Source of the DNA: Saccharomycopsis malanga
Taxonomy: Eukaryota > Ascomycota > Saccharomycetes > Ascoideales > Saccharomycopsidaceae
NCBI GenBank assembly: GCA_004014935.1
Contig: CP025326.1
Coordinates: 310,001 to 374,000 of the forward strand
Reading direction: 5' to 3'
DNA: 64,000 nucleotides
The notes below the pieces were generated by a model. It saw only the letters and a program-made list of their open reading frames with translations. It was not told the origin of the DNA and did not search any database. Of the stretch, positions 1 through 7,990 are shown in pieces (position 1 is the first letter of the stretch; the number at the start of each line of letters is the position of its first letter). The position numbers were made by a program, and so were the translations under genes.

Positions 1-2
1 TA

Positions 3-3000
3 TTCCGGTACAAGATGTTTGTTTCACGGATGATTTTGAAAGCAAGCGAGCAGTCGATTGTGGAGCTACAGTCTGTGGTACGCCGAAAGCAGCTTCAAAA
101 TGGGTCTTTTATGAAGGAGCGTGTGCTTGAGTTGTCGATTCCTGCCACCATTATGTTACAGGCGCAGATAAGAGGCGCGATGACCAGAAAGTTGCTACGG
201 CATTCTGTAAAGAAAATCTTGAGAAGAAACCAAGCCAGTATAGTGCCTTTGCAGTCTGTCATACGGGGCGCCATGCTACGTGGCAGGTTGCTATGCCATT
301 TAGATGAGGCGACGGGTGAGGAGGCCCAGGCGAGTGTGGCAAGGCTTCAAGCTGTGATCAGAAGGATAATGTATGAGCGCAGGTTCCGCAGTCATATTGG
401 ATATGCCTTCAAAGCAGAAAAGTCGTTGGTACGACTACAAGCGATCATAAGAGGCTATCAGGTGCGAAAAGACTTGGCAGTGTGTTTGAACAGTTTGTAT
501 TTCTGTTCTCTGGGCATCAGCGTGCTACAGGCTGTTATCAGACGCAAGTTGTTTTTGCAGAGCCACGAAAACAAGTTGGCTCGTCTTCAAAAGGAAGCGA
601 GAAGCATTGTGGAATTGCAGGCCAAAATCAAAAGCAGCTTGCGCCGCCAGCGGCTTCAAAAGCTCATGTTTCTGTTGGTCCGTGCCAAAGACAGCATTGT
701 CGAGGTCCAGTCTATAGCCAGAGCAGGCATTGCGCGCAATCAGTTGAACGTTATCTTGGACACGCTCGAGTTCACAGAGGCTAAAGTGACGAGACTCAGC
801 GCGGTGATACGCGGAAACCTATTGAGGGCCCGGGTTGCATCGTTGAAAGAAGAGGCGCAAAAGTCCCCAGATATCGTGACGATCCAGTCTTTGGTGCGAG
901 GCCTATTGTCGAGATTCCAGCAGGACATGTTGCTAGACGACTTGGAAACCAACGAGCCTTGTATAGTGGTGGTCCAGGCGGCCGTCCGAGGGATGATGCT
1001 ACGGAAGGCCAATCGAGCCCGCGACCAGTATTATCTAGCCAATATAGACAAGGTCATCAAGGTGCAGTCGTACATCAAAGGCAAGGACTTTGGCGACGCC
1101 TACAAAAAGCTCTTGACCATGGCCAACCCCCCAATCCATGCCATTGCCAAGTTTGCCCACTTGTTGAACGACACAGATAAGGATTTCCAGGACGAGGTCT
1201 ACTTGAACCAGCTCAACGAGAAAATCATCTACAAAACCAAACAGACCGAGGAGTTGGAGCAGACCAACAAGGACCTCGACATCAAAATCGCGCTTTTGGT
1301 GAGAAACAAAATCACTCTTGACGAGCTTATCAAACAGCGCAATAACGGCTACACAGGCTACAAGGTGGACACACATGCGGCACACGGAACCGACATCAAC
1401 TCTCTTACCAAACCCGCCCGCCAGACCGTCGAGACATACCAAAAGATCTTCTATCTCTTGCAAACCGACCCGGGGCTCTTCGTGGCCCTCGAGGGATGTG
1501 CGGACAAGCTGTTGCAGGCTTGCATCCTCAAGGTGTTCAACTACGGCGGCTGTGGCACCCGTGCCCCAACCAAGGGTGCCCGGCGCGAAGAGTATATGTT
1601 TATGAGGCTTTTGAGTCGCATGGTGGAAGCTGCTGTTGCTGAAAGCGAGAATATTGACGGATTTGCCGCATTGTACATCGAAAACGGCTCTGCAATGTGG
1701 CAGAGGTTGTTTGTTTCATTTCTCAGGACCCCCAAACAGAAGAACGTGTTGAAGAGCCTTTTCGGGCCGTTGATAAGCTCTATTTCGGACATCAGTGATT
1801 TGTCGCTTGAAAGCAGCCCTTTAAAGATATACCATACCATTTTGGAAGCAGAAGGAAAACCAGCACAGCAAATCTTGCAAAACGTGACTGTAGAAGAAGC
1901 CATCCAACACCCAAAAGTCCGTAATCAGTTTGTAAACAACTTAGCTCAGCTACGGGAGCTCGGCAACAGTTTCCTTGAGCTTTTATGGAAAAAAATCGAC
2001 GAGTTGCCCATCTTCTTAACGGCGTTAATGTCCTCCTTATATGCCAGCTTGAAAAACAAGTTCCACTCGCTTCCAGACAACGTAGCCTTGTCTGTTTCCG
2101 GCTACATCTTAGTGGACCTCTACATGAACTCCATAGTGAAATCGCCAGAAAACTACGGCATCATGTTGACTACAGTAAACTCCAAGACCACATTGAGGCT
2201 AAAAGACAACTTGTTGGAAATCACAAAGCTTCTCAGCCAAATGGCTTTGATGACGCCTTTCCCGCTCGAAGAGGTTTATTTGCAGCCTTTGAATGATTAC
2301 ATTCAGTCTCAGACCGTATTGGTAGAGAAAATCTTGAAAAAACTCACAAAATGCCCTGACATTGACAGATTGTACGACATGTCCATCCTCCATGACTTGA
2401 GCAGCTACAGAAAACCAACCTTGACAATGGACGTGGATGACCTCAGCAAAACTGTGAAACTTCTCAATGACAACAAGGACTTGTTAAAAGGCCTGATGCT
2501 CTGCGACTTTCTTGACGAATTGGCAGAATTGAACAAGACCTCGAGAAAGAGCTTGAAAAACATTCTTGGAACCAACCTGTTCCAGCTCACCTTGAATCCT
2601 ATTGTTTCTCTCGACAACCGGTCAAAGAAAAACGCTTTGCTCATCCAGGCAAAACGATGTGTCATCTACATGTTGCAAGTCCAGCAAGGCAAGAACCTAA
2701 TGGACCTTTTGTTGAGCAAAATCAAACCTTCGGACGAGGACAGATTTGCGCAGATTATCCATGATGAAGTCAAGGAGAAAACAGAGAAAAATATGTACAC
2801 GAATGCCGCCCAGGGCTCTTTGGGCGATTTGACCGCAATGTCTTATCATGACTTGAAATGTTTGGCCTTGGAGAAAATACTAGAGCTTGAATCCATGGGA
2901 ATCCTAGACAGACACAACAATTTTCAGCAGTTGATTAACGAGATTGCACATGATATCAAAGCCAAGAAAGACCAGCGACAGTCCAAAGAAGAACAAATCA

Positions 3001-3542
3001 AATCAGCCGAAATGTTGCTTCTCCAGGTCCAAGATAACGAAACCCGCCTCAGAAAAAAATTGGACGTCTACAATGACTATATATCGAAAGCCATGGCATC
3101 CTTACAATCTCAACCGGCCAAGAAATCAAAGAAAAAATTGTTCCCCTTCTTGAATAAGCAGTACTTTTACCAAAGAGAATTGCGACGCCAGGGCAAAACC
3201 CCAAAATTTGGATCCTACAAATATAGTGCCAAGTACCTTTCAGACCAGGGCATATTGGCAGAGTTGAAAGGCATCCAATGCTCTGCAATTTTGACCCCTC
3301 CAGAACTCCCGAAAGTAGACTTTATGTTCACCAGTGACGAAGTAGGCGTCTTTCTAATAGAAGCTGCTAGTGGCTCTGTCCCTATTCCTGATGCAGTTTC
3401 GAAATTAACCCTAGACGATTTGCTATCACTACAGTATGAAAATAAAGACTATGTAGAAATCTACGACGGTATCGTGAAATTCTACACCGACACCTTTTTG
3501 AACTTTATTTTTAAAAAGTTTTACGACAATTCAGATAGCTAG
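3..3542 (+). CDS. IQG1: IQGAP-family cytokinesis scaffold, 5' end outside window
   Basis: Scaffold of the actomyosin contractile ring that links actin, myosin light chain and small GTPases at the division site. The first ~350 residues hold about a dozen IQ-type helices with the pattern (I/V)xLQ(A/S)xIRGxxxR, followed by a RasGAP-related domain (about residues 430-760) and a C-terminal RasGAP_C-like region ending near residue 1170. Family members begin with a calponin-homology actin-binding domain. None is seen here, and the frame is open to the left edge from base 3, so the gene must continue upstream. The ATG at 15 is therefore internal. A degenerate GAP domain binding Cdc42/Tem1-type GTPases without hydrolysis is family knowledge, not tested here. 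Strong family assignment. Confidence 0.93.
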   Translation, partial: FRYKMFVSRMILKASEQSIVELQSVVRRKQLQNGSFMKERVLELSIPATIMLQAQIRGAMTRKLLRHSVKKILRRNQASIVPLQSVIRGAMLRGRLLCHLDEATGEEAQASVARLQAVIRRIMYERRFRSHIGYAFKAEKSLVRLQAIIRGYQVRKDLAVCLNSLYFCSLGISVLQAVIRRKLFLQSHENKLARLQKEARSIVELQAKIKSSLRRQRLQKLMFLLVRAKDSIVEVQSIARAGIARNQLNVILDTLEFTEAKVTRLSAVIRGNLLRARVASLKEEAQKSPDIVTIQSLVRGLLSRFQQDMLLDDLETNEPCIVVVQAAVRGMMLRKANRARDQYYLANIDKVIKVQSYIKGKDFGDAYKKLLTMANPPIHAIAKFAHLLNDTDKDFQDEVYLNQLNEKIIYKTKQTEELEQTNKDLDIKIALLVRNKITLDELIKQRNNGYTGYKVDTHAAHGTDINSLTKPARQTVETYQKIFYLLQTDPGLFVALEGCADKLLQACILKVFNYGGCGTRAPTKGARREEYMFMRLLSRMVEAAVAESENIDGFAALYIENGSAMWQRLFVSFLRTPKQKNVLKSLFGPLISSISDISDLSLESSPLKIYHTILEAEGKPAQQILQNVTVEEAIQHPKVRNQFVNNLAQLRELGNSFLELLWKKIDELPIFLTALMSSLYASLKNKFHSLPDNVALSVSGYILVDLYMNSIVKSPENYGIMLTTVNSKTTLRLKDNLLEITKLLSQMALMTPFPLEEVYLQPLNDYIQSQTVLVEKILKKLTKCPDIDRLYDMSILHDLSSYRKPTLTMDVDDLSKTVKLLNDNKDLLKGLMLCDFLDELAELNKTSRKSLKNILGTNLFQLTLNPIVSLDNRSKKNALLIQAKRCVIYMLQVQQGKNLMDLLLSKIKPSDEDRFAQIIHDEVKEKTEKNMYTNAAQGSLGDLTAMSYHDLKCLALEKILELESMGILDRHNNFQQLINEIAHDIKAKKDQRQSKEEQIKSAEMLLLQVQDNETRLRKKLDVYNDYISKAMASLQSQPAKKSKKKLFPFLNKQYFYQRELRRQGKTPKFGSYKYSAKYLSDQGILAELKGIQCSAILTPPELPKVDFMFTSDEVGVFLIEAASGSVPIPDAVSKLTLDDLLSLQYENKDYVEIYDGIVKFYTDTFLNFIFKKFYDNSDS

Positions 3543-3755
3543 CTTTGATATCCTTTTTTGATAATCCCATGTTGTTTTGGTATTGGCTATTTTTACTGTT
3601 TGTACAGGTAAATGATTTGAATGTTCACCAACGTAGTAAATTTCGAAATTACTCGAAAAATGAGTACATCAGGAATCGAGCCTGTGGGCGGATCGGACCT
3701 GTCAAATGACTACTATAATTTTCAATTCTGAGGGAGTGTTGAATTGAAAAAAAAA

Positions 3756-3827
3756 TTCCGATACCGGGAGTCGAACCCGGGTCTGCTCGGTGAAAGCGAA
3801 CCGTGCTAGCCGTTACACTATATCGGA
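3756..3827 (-). tRNA. tRNA-Glu (UUC)
   Basis: On the minus strand a 7-bp acceptor stem TCCGATA/TATCGGA closes a cloverleaf. The D arm contains GTGTAACGGCTAGCAC, the anticodon loop is CTTTCAC (anticodon TTC) on a stem GTTCG/CGAGC, and the T arm is CCGGG-TTCGACT-CCCGG. Discriminator base A. No intron. A T run follows the gene on its downstream side. Confidence 0.95.
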
Positions 3828-4380
3828 TGTTTTTATATTATTGTATAATATTTTTAACACATTCGGCTTTGCTAGTTGCTAATACTGACCTAACTAATAT
3901 ATTAACAGATTGCTAAAGTCCGACTTTGCAATTTGCTAGTAATGACCTAACTAATATATAAACAGATTGCTAAAGTCCGCCTTAGCAAAGTCCTCAGTAC
4001 TACTCTTATTGCACGAGATTATAACTAAGACTGCATGTATTGTATTAGATAAACTGCATATTAGAGTTTTAAGATCCATTTCAAAGGTAGACAATTTTTG
4101 TATCTTTATAAGTATGAAATATTGCACATGTTCGTCTTCCACGAAAGAATAGTGGCGGTGAACTCTCATAAAATCTTGGTTTTCCCCTTCTGTGAAAGAA
4201 AAACATACCACTTTCCAAGGCGCATTTTGCCCTGAAACAATATAGGTTTAAGGTATTGAATCATCATTTTAATACTTTGATGACTTTTTTTTGTAAATGC
4301 TTTGATATCCAATATTCCAACACTGTAATTAATACCTTTAGCAAGAGTAACATCTTTATATAAAAAAAATTCACGTATTA

Positions 4381-4462
4381 GGCAACGTGTCCGAGCGGTT
4401 AAGGAGAAAGATTAGAAATCTTTTGGGCTTTGCCCGCGCAGGTTCGAGTCCTGCCGTTGTCG
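4381..4462 (+). tRNA. tRNA-Ser (AGA)
   Basis: Acceptor stem GGCAACG/CGTTGTC with discriminator G, D arm with CGAGCGGTTAAGG, anticodon stem AAGAT/ATCTT around TTAGAAA (anticodon AGA), and the long class II variable arm TGGGCTTTGCCCGC typical of tRNA-Ser. The T arm is GCAGG-TTCGAGT-CCTGC. T-rich terminator just downstream. It decodes UCN codons and says nothing about CUG decoding. Confidence 0.95.
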
Positions 4463-5170
4463 AAATAATTATTTTTTTTATTTTAAACTAATATTCATTA
4501 ACACTCTTTTTAGTTTAAACCAATTTTATTTAAACTCTTTTTTTATTTCGCAGCATCAATAAACCTGTAGTTTGTGGCCAACAAGCCTTTCTATGCACTA
4601 CTTAGATTCATAAGACTTTTTTCCCATCATGTTTACTTCTTTATAAAGTTTTCGTTTGAGCAGAAGAGTATAGAGAGTGACATAGGAGCTACTTTTCTAC
4701 ATATATGATTCTTCCTCACCGTAAATGCATATGCATTGGGCTTGATAGATTATTATCATTTTTCATACTGAGGCAGAATGCTTTGAAACTTGTTTGTATT
4801 CCTACGAGTTTACAAAAGTGTGAACGAGTGGATACTAATCATATTTGCCATTGAATGCACTATAATAGTAGCATGTTGACGCGCTAACCCATTCCTACTC
4901 TAAAGATATCTTCTCGTTATTATCAGGTCAAAACGCCTACATATATATATATATATATATATACATAGTGTGGCATATGAACCCTGTCCCGCGTGACACT
5001 TACAGCGACATTGCACGCGTGCACGCATGAGCCGGCAGATTCCCGCAGGTCGAAAGTTAACACTATCAAAGCTATAAATGATATTAATTAAGTAATGATA
5101 AAAGACAGCAATAAAAAAAAATAAGCAGAAACAAATAGGGATTTTTACGGATTGGGCACATTTGTTTGAT

Positions 5171-5757
5171 ATGTCGTTATTGTTTCGGTATACTTCCAAC
5201 ACTGAGTTGCAGGATAATGATGCGGTGAAGTTTGCGTCTTCTTTTTTGGGCTGGAGTCAAGTGGAGACAGCGAAAGAGTCTGGAAATACGAGAGTTTTGG
5301 AGATAAACGTAAAGGATTATAATGTTGAGGAGAACGACAAGGTGTATTACAAGTTTGTTGTGAATGGCGAGTGGAAATTGAGTGATGATCCAGCATTACC
5401 TACAGGTGAGTATTAAAGCCGAACAAACAAGCTGTAAGATGGCATATTAACAACGTAGAAACCGACGGTTCGGGGATAACGAACCATGTGTATCAAGTGA
5501 CCAAACGTGATTTGGCGGTGGACGATAAAGCCGTAGAAAACCAGTGCTCCAAAGCTCTAGACCCGTCTACCCCTCAGGAACTCAGACAACGAAGACCGGG
5601 TCATCATAGAAGAGGAAGTGCCGACCTGACAACATCCACTGTGATGGTTGTCTATAACAAAGGGTCTCCCTACAATAGATTCTTGGTCTGGTGCTACACC
5701 CATACTTTGGGGAGATTTGTTGGTGCAGTGAGAAACCTTTTGGGATATCTTGGTTAA
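5171..5757 (+). CDS. small AMPK-type glycogen-binding domain (CBM48-like) protein, spliced
   Basis: join(5171..5405, 5459..5757), 177 residues. Exon 1 starts MSLLFRYTSNTEL and carries VYYKFVVNGEWKLSDDPALPT, the core of the AMPK1_CBM fold found in yeast Crp1/Mdg1. The matching continuation ETDGSGITNHVY lies after a 53-nt intron (GTGAGT ... TATTAAC ... TAG), which removes an in-frame stop. The C-terminus is an aromatic, amphipathic stretch (residues ~140-177). The family binds glycogen-like sugars or regulates kinase signalling; the role here is unknown. Odd point: at 5579-5626 the alternative frame reads as an acidic NSDNEDRVIIEEEVPT, while the chosen frame is Arg/His-rich there, so a compensated frameshift or annotation error is possible. 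Domain sure, C-terminal half less so. Confidence 0.7.
5406..5458 (+). other. 53-nt spliceosomal intron
   Basis: Donor GTGAGT at 5406, branch-like TATTAAC at 5445-5451, acceptor TAG ending at 5458. Splicing joins PALPT to ETDGSG in phase 1 and restores the CBM48 motif. The branch site lies only about 8 nt from the acceptor. Confidence 0.75.
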
Positions 5758-5888
5758 CTTAGTAGACATTTTGCGTTTTTTTTATTGGTTGGTTGTATTT
5801 CGTTTTGCCAGTCGTTATAGTTAGTTTTTGATATGTTGTTATCGCTTTTTGATTCTGTTTGATTGTAAGCATAAAATGTACTAATTAA

Positions 5889-5992
5889 CCACTGGCCGGA
5901 TGGTCAGTGCTCTCAAAGAAGAGAAAAAGACCTGGCAGGCCAGAGTGAGAATATTAAGATTGATATTATTGGGTTTTATGAAGTCTCCTTGG
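5889..5992 (+). mobile_element. tRNA-headed SINE-like element, 3'-truncated (no B box)
   Basis: Head CCACTGGCCGGATGGTCAGT followed by AAGAGAAAAAGACCTGGCAG and the GAGAATATTA..ATTGGG middle of the B-box-less subtype. It stops at CTCCTTGG, where the next copy begins, so the second element appears joined to or inserted in this one. Confidence 0.75.
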
Positions 5993-6341
5993 CCACTGGG
6001 CCATTTGGCTCAGTGGTCAGAGCTCTCGGAAAAGAGAAAAACAAGACCTAACAGGAACACGGGTTCGATTCCCAGGACGAGACTTTTACTCGCTGCTTTT
6101 ATTATACTGAAAGTGGTTTCCACAGGCAAGTGCACCTGTCTGAAATACGACCTAGACTAAAGTCTAGTGCTAACTTTCCAACCTATTGGGTGAGAAGATA
6201 ACGATATATACGATTATGCTCAGATTTTCGATCAGATTATGATCCACAGGACATGATTGGGGTTTCCCACTGATGTCTACCAAGTCCCCTTAGACATAGC
6301 GCATATATACGAAACTGATATGTACTGGTTTGAAATATATA
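5993..6341 (+). mobile_element. tRNA-headed SINE-like element, near full-length long form
   Basis: Head with A box TGGCTCAGTGGTCAGAGC (a tRNA D arm, GCTC/GAGC stem), B box GGTTCGATTCCCAG about 50 nt later, a long middle (GGCAAGTGCACCTGTCTG..., AACCTATTGGGTGAGAAGAT...) and the conserved tail CATATATACGAAACTGATATGTACTGG. The most complete long copy in the window, about 350 bp. Confidence 0.85.
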
Positions 6342-6473
6342 CTACAAGTAGAATGGTTGATAAGAATGAATTCACATTCAGCATCGTAAAAGTCTCGTCC
6401 TGGGAATCGAACCCGTGTTCTTGTTAGGTCATTTTTCTCTTGTCCGAGAGCGCTGACCACTGAGCCACACGGC
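6308..6473. repeat. 166-bp perfect inverted repeat, left arm
   Basis: The reverse complement of 6308-6473 matches 7201-7366 with no mismatch in my base-by-base comparison. The arms include a short element, its 12-bp flank and an older tail fragment. The spacer is 727 bp. Confidence 0.9.
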
Positions 6474-6478
6474 TTAGC
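6360..6478 (-). mobile_element. short tRNA-headed SINE-like element
   Basis: Reverse-strand copy with A box TGGCTCAGTGGTCAGCGC and B box GGTTCGATTCCCAGG. It ends after GAATTCATTCTTA. It is part of the perfect inverted repeat with 7201-7366. Confidence 0.85.
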
Positions 6479-6566
6479 GGCCCTATAATGTCCATCATAA
6501 TATTCTCACCCTTGTCTGCCAGGTCTTTTTCTCTTTTTTGAGAGCACTAACCATCCGGCCCAGTGG
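6479..6566 (-). mobile_element. tRNA-headed SINE-like element, truncated
   Basis: Reverse-strand head CCACTGGGCCGGATGGTTAG, then GACCTGGCAGACAAGGGTGA and GGACATTATAGGGCC, directly followed by the short copy in the same orientation. This repeats the head-to-tail pairing seen at 5889-6341. Confidence 0.75.
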
Positions 6567-6570
6567 CACA

Positions 6571-7147
6571 CTTGATGGGTATGGAGGATTTGTAGCTAAT
6601 AATACAAGCTACATCTGGATTAGTTTATATTTTACACTCTGTAAAGGTTATATTGTTCTAGTTAAATTCGTCGGACCTGATACAGACGAAAATTACGAAT
6701 GGATCACTATGACAGGACTCAAACGTACAGCTGCTGGCACTCTTACAGAATACAACCAATCTCATGAGGATTTAAAGCATATTGTCGTTTAGAGGGGGTG
6801 TATCATTAGTAGTAAACATCTATGCTTCCAGTCCTATGATCTGATTGACTAGATACATTACCCTTTATTCTATGTTCTCTATCTACAGATGCAATCCCTA
6901 TTCTTTTCCTATTTCTTATTGGCTAGACTTATCAGTCGGTGTACAACACTGCCACCTCCCTTTCTTCATTGTTTTATGAGTCTATACCGTCGTCAGCATA
7001 TTCGATTGCCCTTCAGGTATCTCACTGTTCTAACCACTATTTAAGACTCTACTTCTTCCTTTATTTTAGTCTTTTCTTATCCTTTTTATATAGTTAGTCT
7101 ACATTTTACCCATTCTCGGGTCAATACAAACTCATCTTAATATTACA
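6571..7147 (+). mobile_element. decayed LTR-retrotransposon remnant (fossil), family unassigned
   Basis: A coding remnant ends near 6792 and is followed at once by a purine tract AGAGGGGG and a candidate LTR of about 350 bp, starting TGTATC at 6799 and ending TTACA near 7147, with a TATA-like site inside. Coding remnant, polypurine tract and TG...CA ends in this order are what a 3' end of such an element looks like. A related decayed stretch lies at about 25,500-25,640 and LTR-like sequence at about 61,230-61,345. Old and clearly broken; family not determined. Confidence 0.4.
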
Positions 7148-7191
7148 CGCTCGTAAAAGACTATAATTCTAGCAAATACCAACCATTCTAC

Positions 7192-7314
7192 AGCCACTGG
7201 GCCGTGTGGCTCAGTGGTCAGCGCTCTCGGACAAGAGAAAAATGACCTAACAAGAACACGGGTTCGATTCCCAGGACGAGACTTTTACGATGCTGAATGT
7301 GAATTCATTCTTAT
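7192..7314 (+). mobile_element. short tRNA-headed SINE-like element with 12-bp target-site duplication
   Basis: About 123 bp: head CCACTGGGCCGTGTGGCTCA, A box and B box as in tRNA, short 3' part ending TTCATTCTTAT. It is flanked by CAACCATTCTAC at 7180-7191 and again at 7315-7326. Downstream lies an older reverse-strand tail, so the insertion went into an earlier copy. Confidence 0.85.
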
Positions 7315-7366
7315 CAACCATTCTACTTGTAGTATATATTTCAAACCAGTACATATCAGTTTCGTA
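7201..7366. repeat. 166-bp perfect inverted repeat, right arm
   Basis: Partner of 6308-6473. The breakpoint on the head side lies inside the element head (GCCGTGTGG), so the duplicated unit is not a simple element copy. Confidence 0.9.
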
Positions 7367-7441
7367 CGTACCCTCTATTTTGTTTATACCCTCCAAGTCT
7401 AACCACTGAGCCAAATGGCTCAGCCAAATGGCCCAGTGGTC
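7327..7441 (-). mobile_element. SINE-like tail fragment and doubled head hairpin
   Basis: 7327-7400 is a reverse-strand tail piece (TTTCAAACCAGTACATATCAG...). 7403-7439 carries the head hairpin arms twice (CCACTGAGCCAAATGGCTCAG then CCAAATGGCCCAGTGG). Confidence 0.6.
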
Positions 7442-7723
7442 AAAATATCAATATTGACCATTTTTAATCATGATCCAGAAGACGGTTTACTTTCCTTCTT
7501 TTCAATACAGCCAATTGGTGATAATTCCTTATATTCCAAGCCCAGTGGCCGACTTTGGAAAATACCGACAAAAGTTCTGCCGTGGATATTGAAAAATGGC
7601 CAAACATCCAACACAAAATGTCGGAAAGGTTGGCCGAAAATAGTCAATCAAAAGTAAACTGATGGTCAAAACAACGAGGAAAGAAGAAAAAATTACAAAA
7701 AATAACTTGTTCAACATAATAAT

Positions 7724-7848
7724 TTACTATAATATGTACTATAATATTTACTATAATATTTACTATAATATTTACTATAATATTTACTACAATATTTACT
7801 ACAATATTTACTACAATATTTACTACAATATTTACTACAATATTTATT
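7724..7848. repeat. 12-bp minisatellite
   Basis: About ten tandem units of TTTACTATAATA. The second half has a C variant (TTTACTACAATA). It creates long Tyr/Asn or Val/Ile open frames on both strands that are not genes. Confidence 0.9.
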
Positions 7849-7990
7849 ATATCAATAATTCCATTAATATTCCCCAACTGTCCAATCCTACAAACCCCTA
7901 CTTCTAACTCCCTAATAAAACAACCCAAACAATAACCCTAACATGCGCAATTTACATACTATATTCTCTATTAATCCATAAAATACACTA

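Larger units (their letters stand above)
3543..5170. other. intergenic region with two tRNA genes
   Basis: AT-rich spacer between IQG1 and the glycogen-binding-domain gene. Apart from the two tRNAs it holds an imperfect tandem duplication of about 50 bp at 3865-3980 (units share CTAACTAATATAT and AGATTGCTAAAGTCCG) and a (TA)n tract near 4940-4962. I see no further coding signal. Confidence 0.7.
5758..7990. other. gene-free repeat island
   Basis: Holds at least seven copies or fragments of the tRNA-headed short element (listed separately), a 166-bp perfect inverted repeat, a decayed LTR-element remnant and a 12-bp minisatellite. Short open frames here (6538-6792, 7214-7402, 7415-7657) begin inside repeat heads and look accidental. 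Confidence 0.75.

Noticed and set aside
6538-6792. 84-codon open frame as a gene
   Set aside because: Its start lies in a SINE-like head and its end is the LTR-element remnant; a chance fusion.
7201-7280. Element head as a genuine tRNA gene
   Set aside because: A and B boxes and a D arm are present, but there is no proper anticodon arm or closing acceptor stem, and the sequence continues into a repeated body.
7644-7928. VNIIVNIVV / YYNIYYNI open frames
   Set aside because: Products of the 12-bp minisatellite at 7724-7848.
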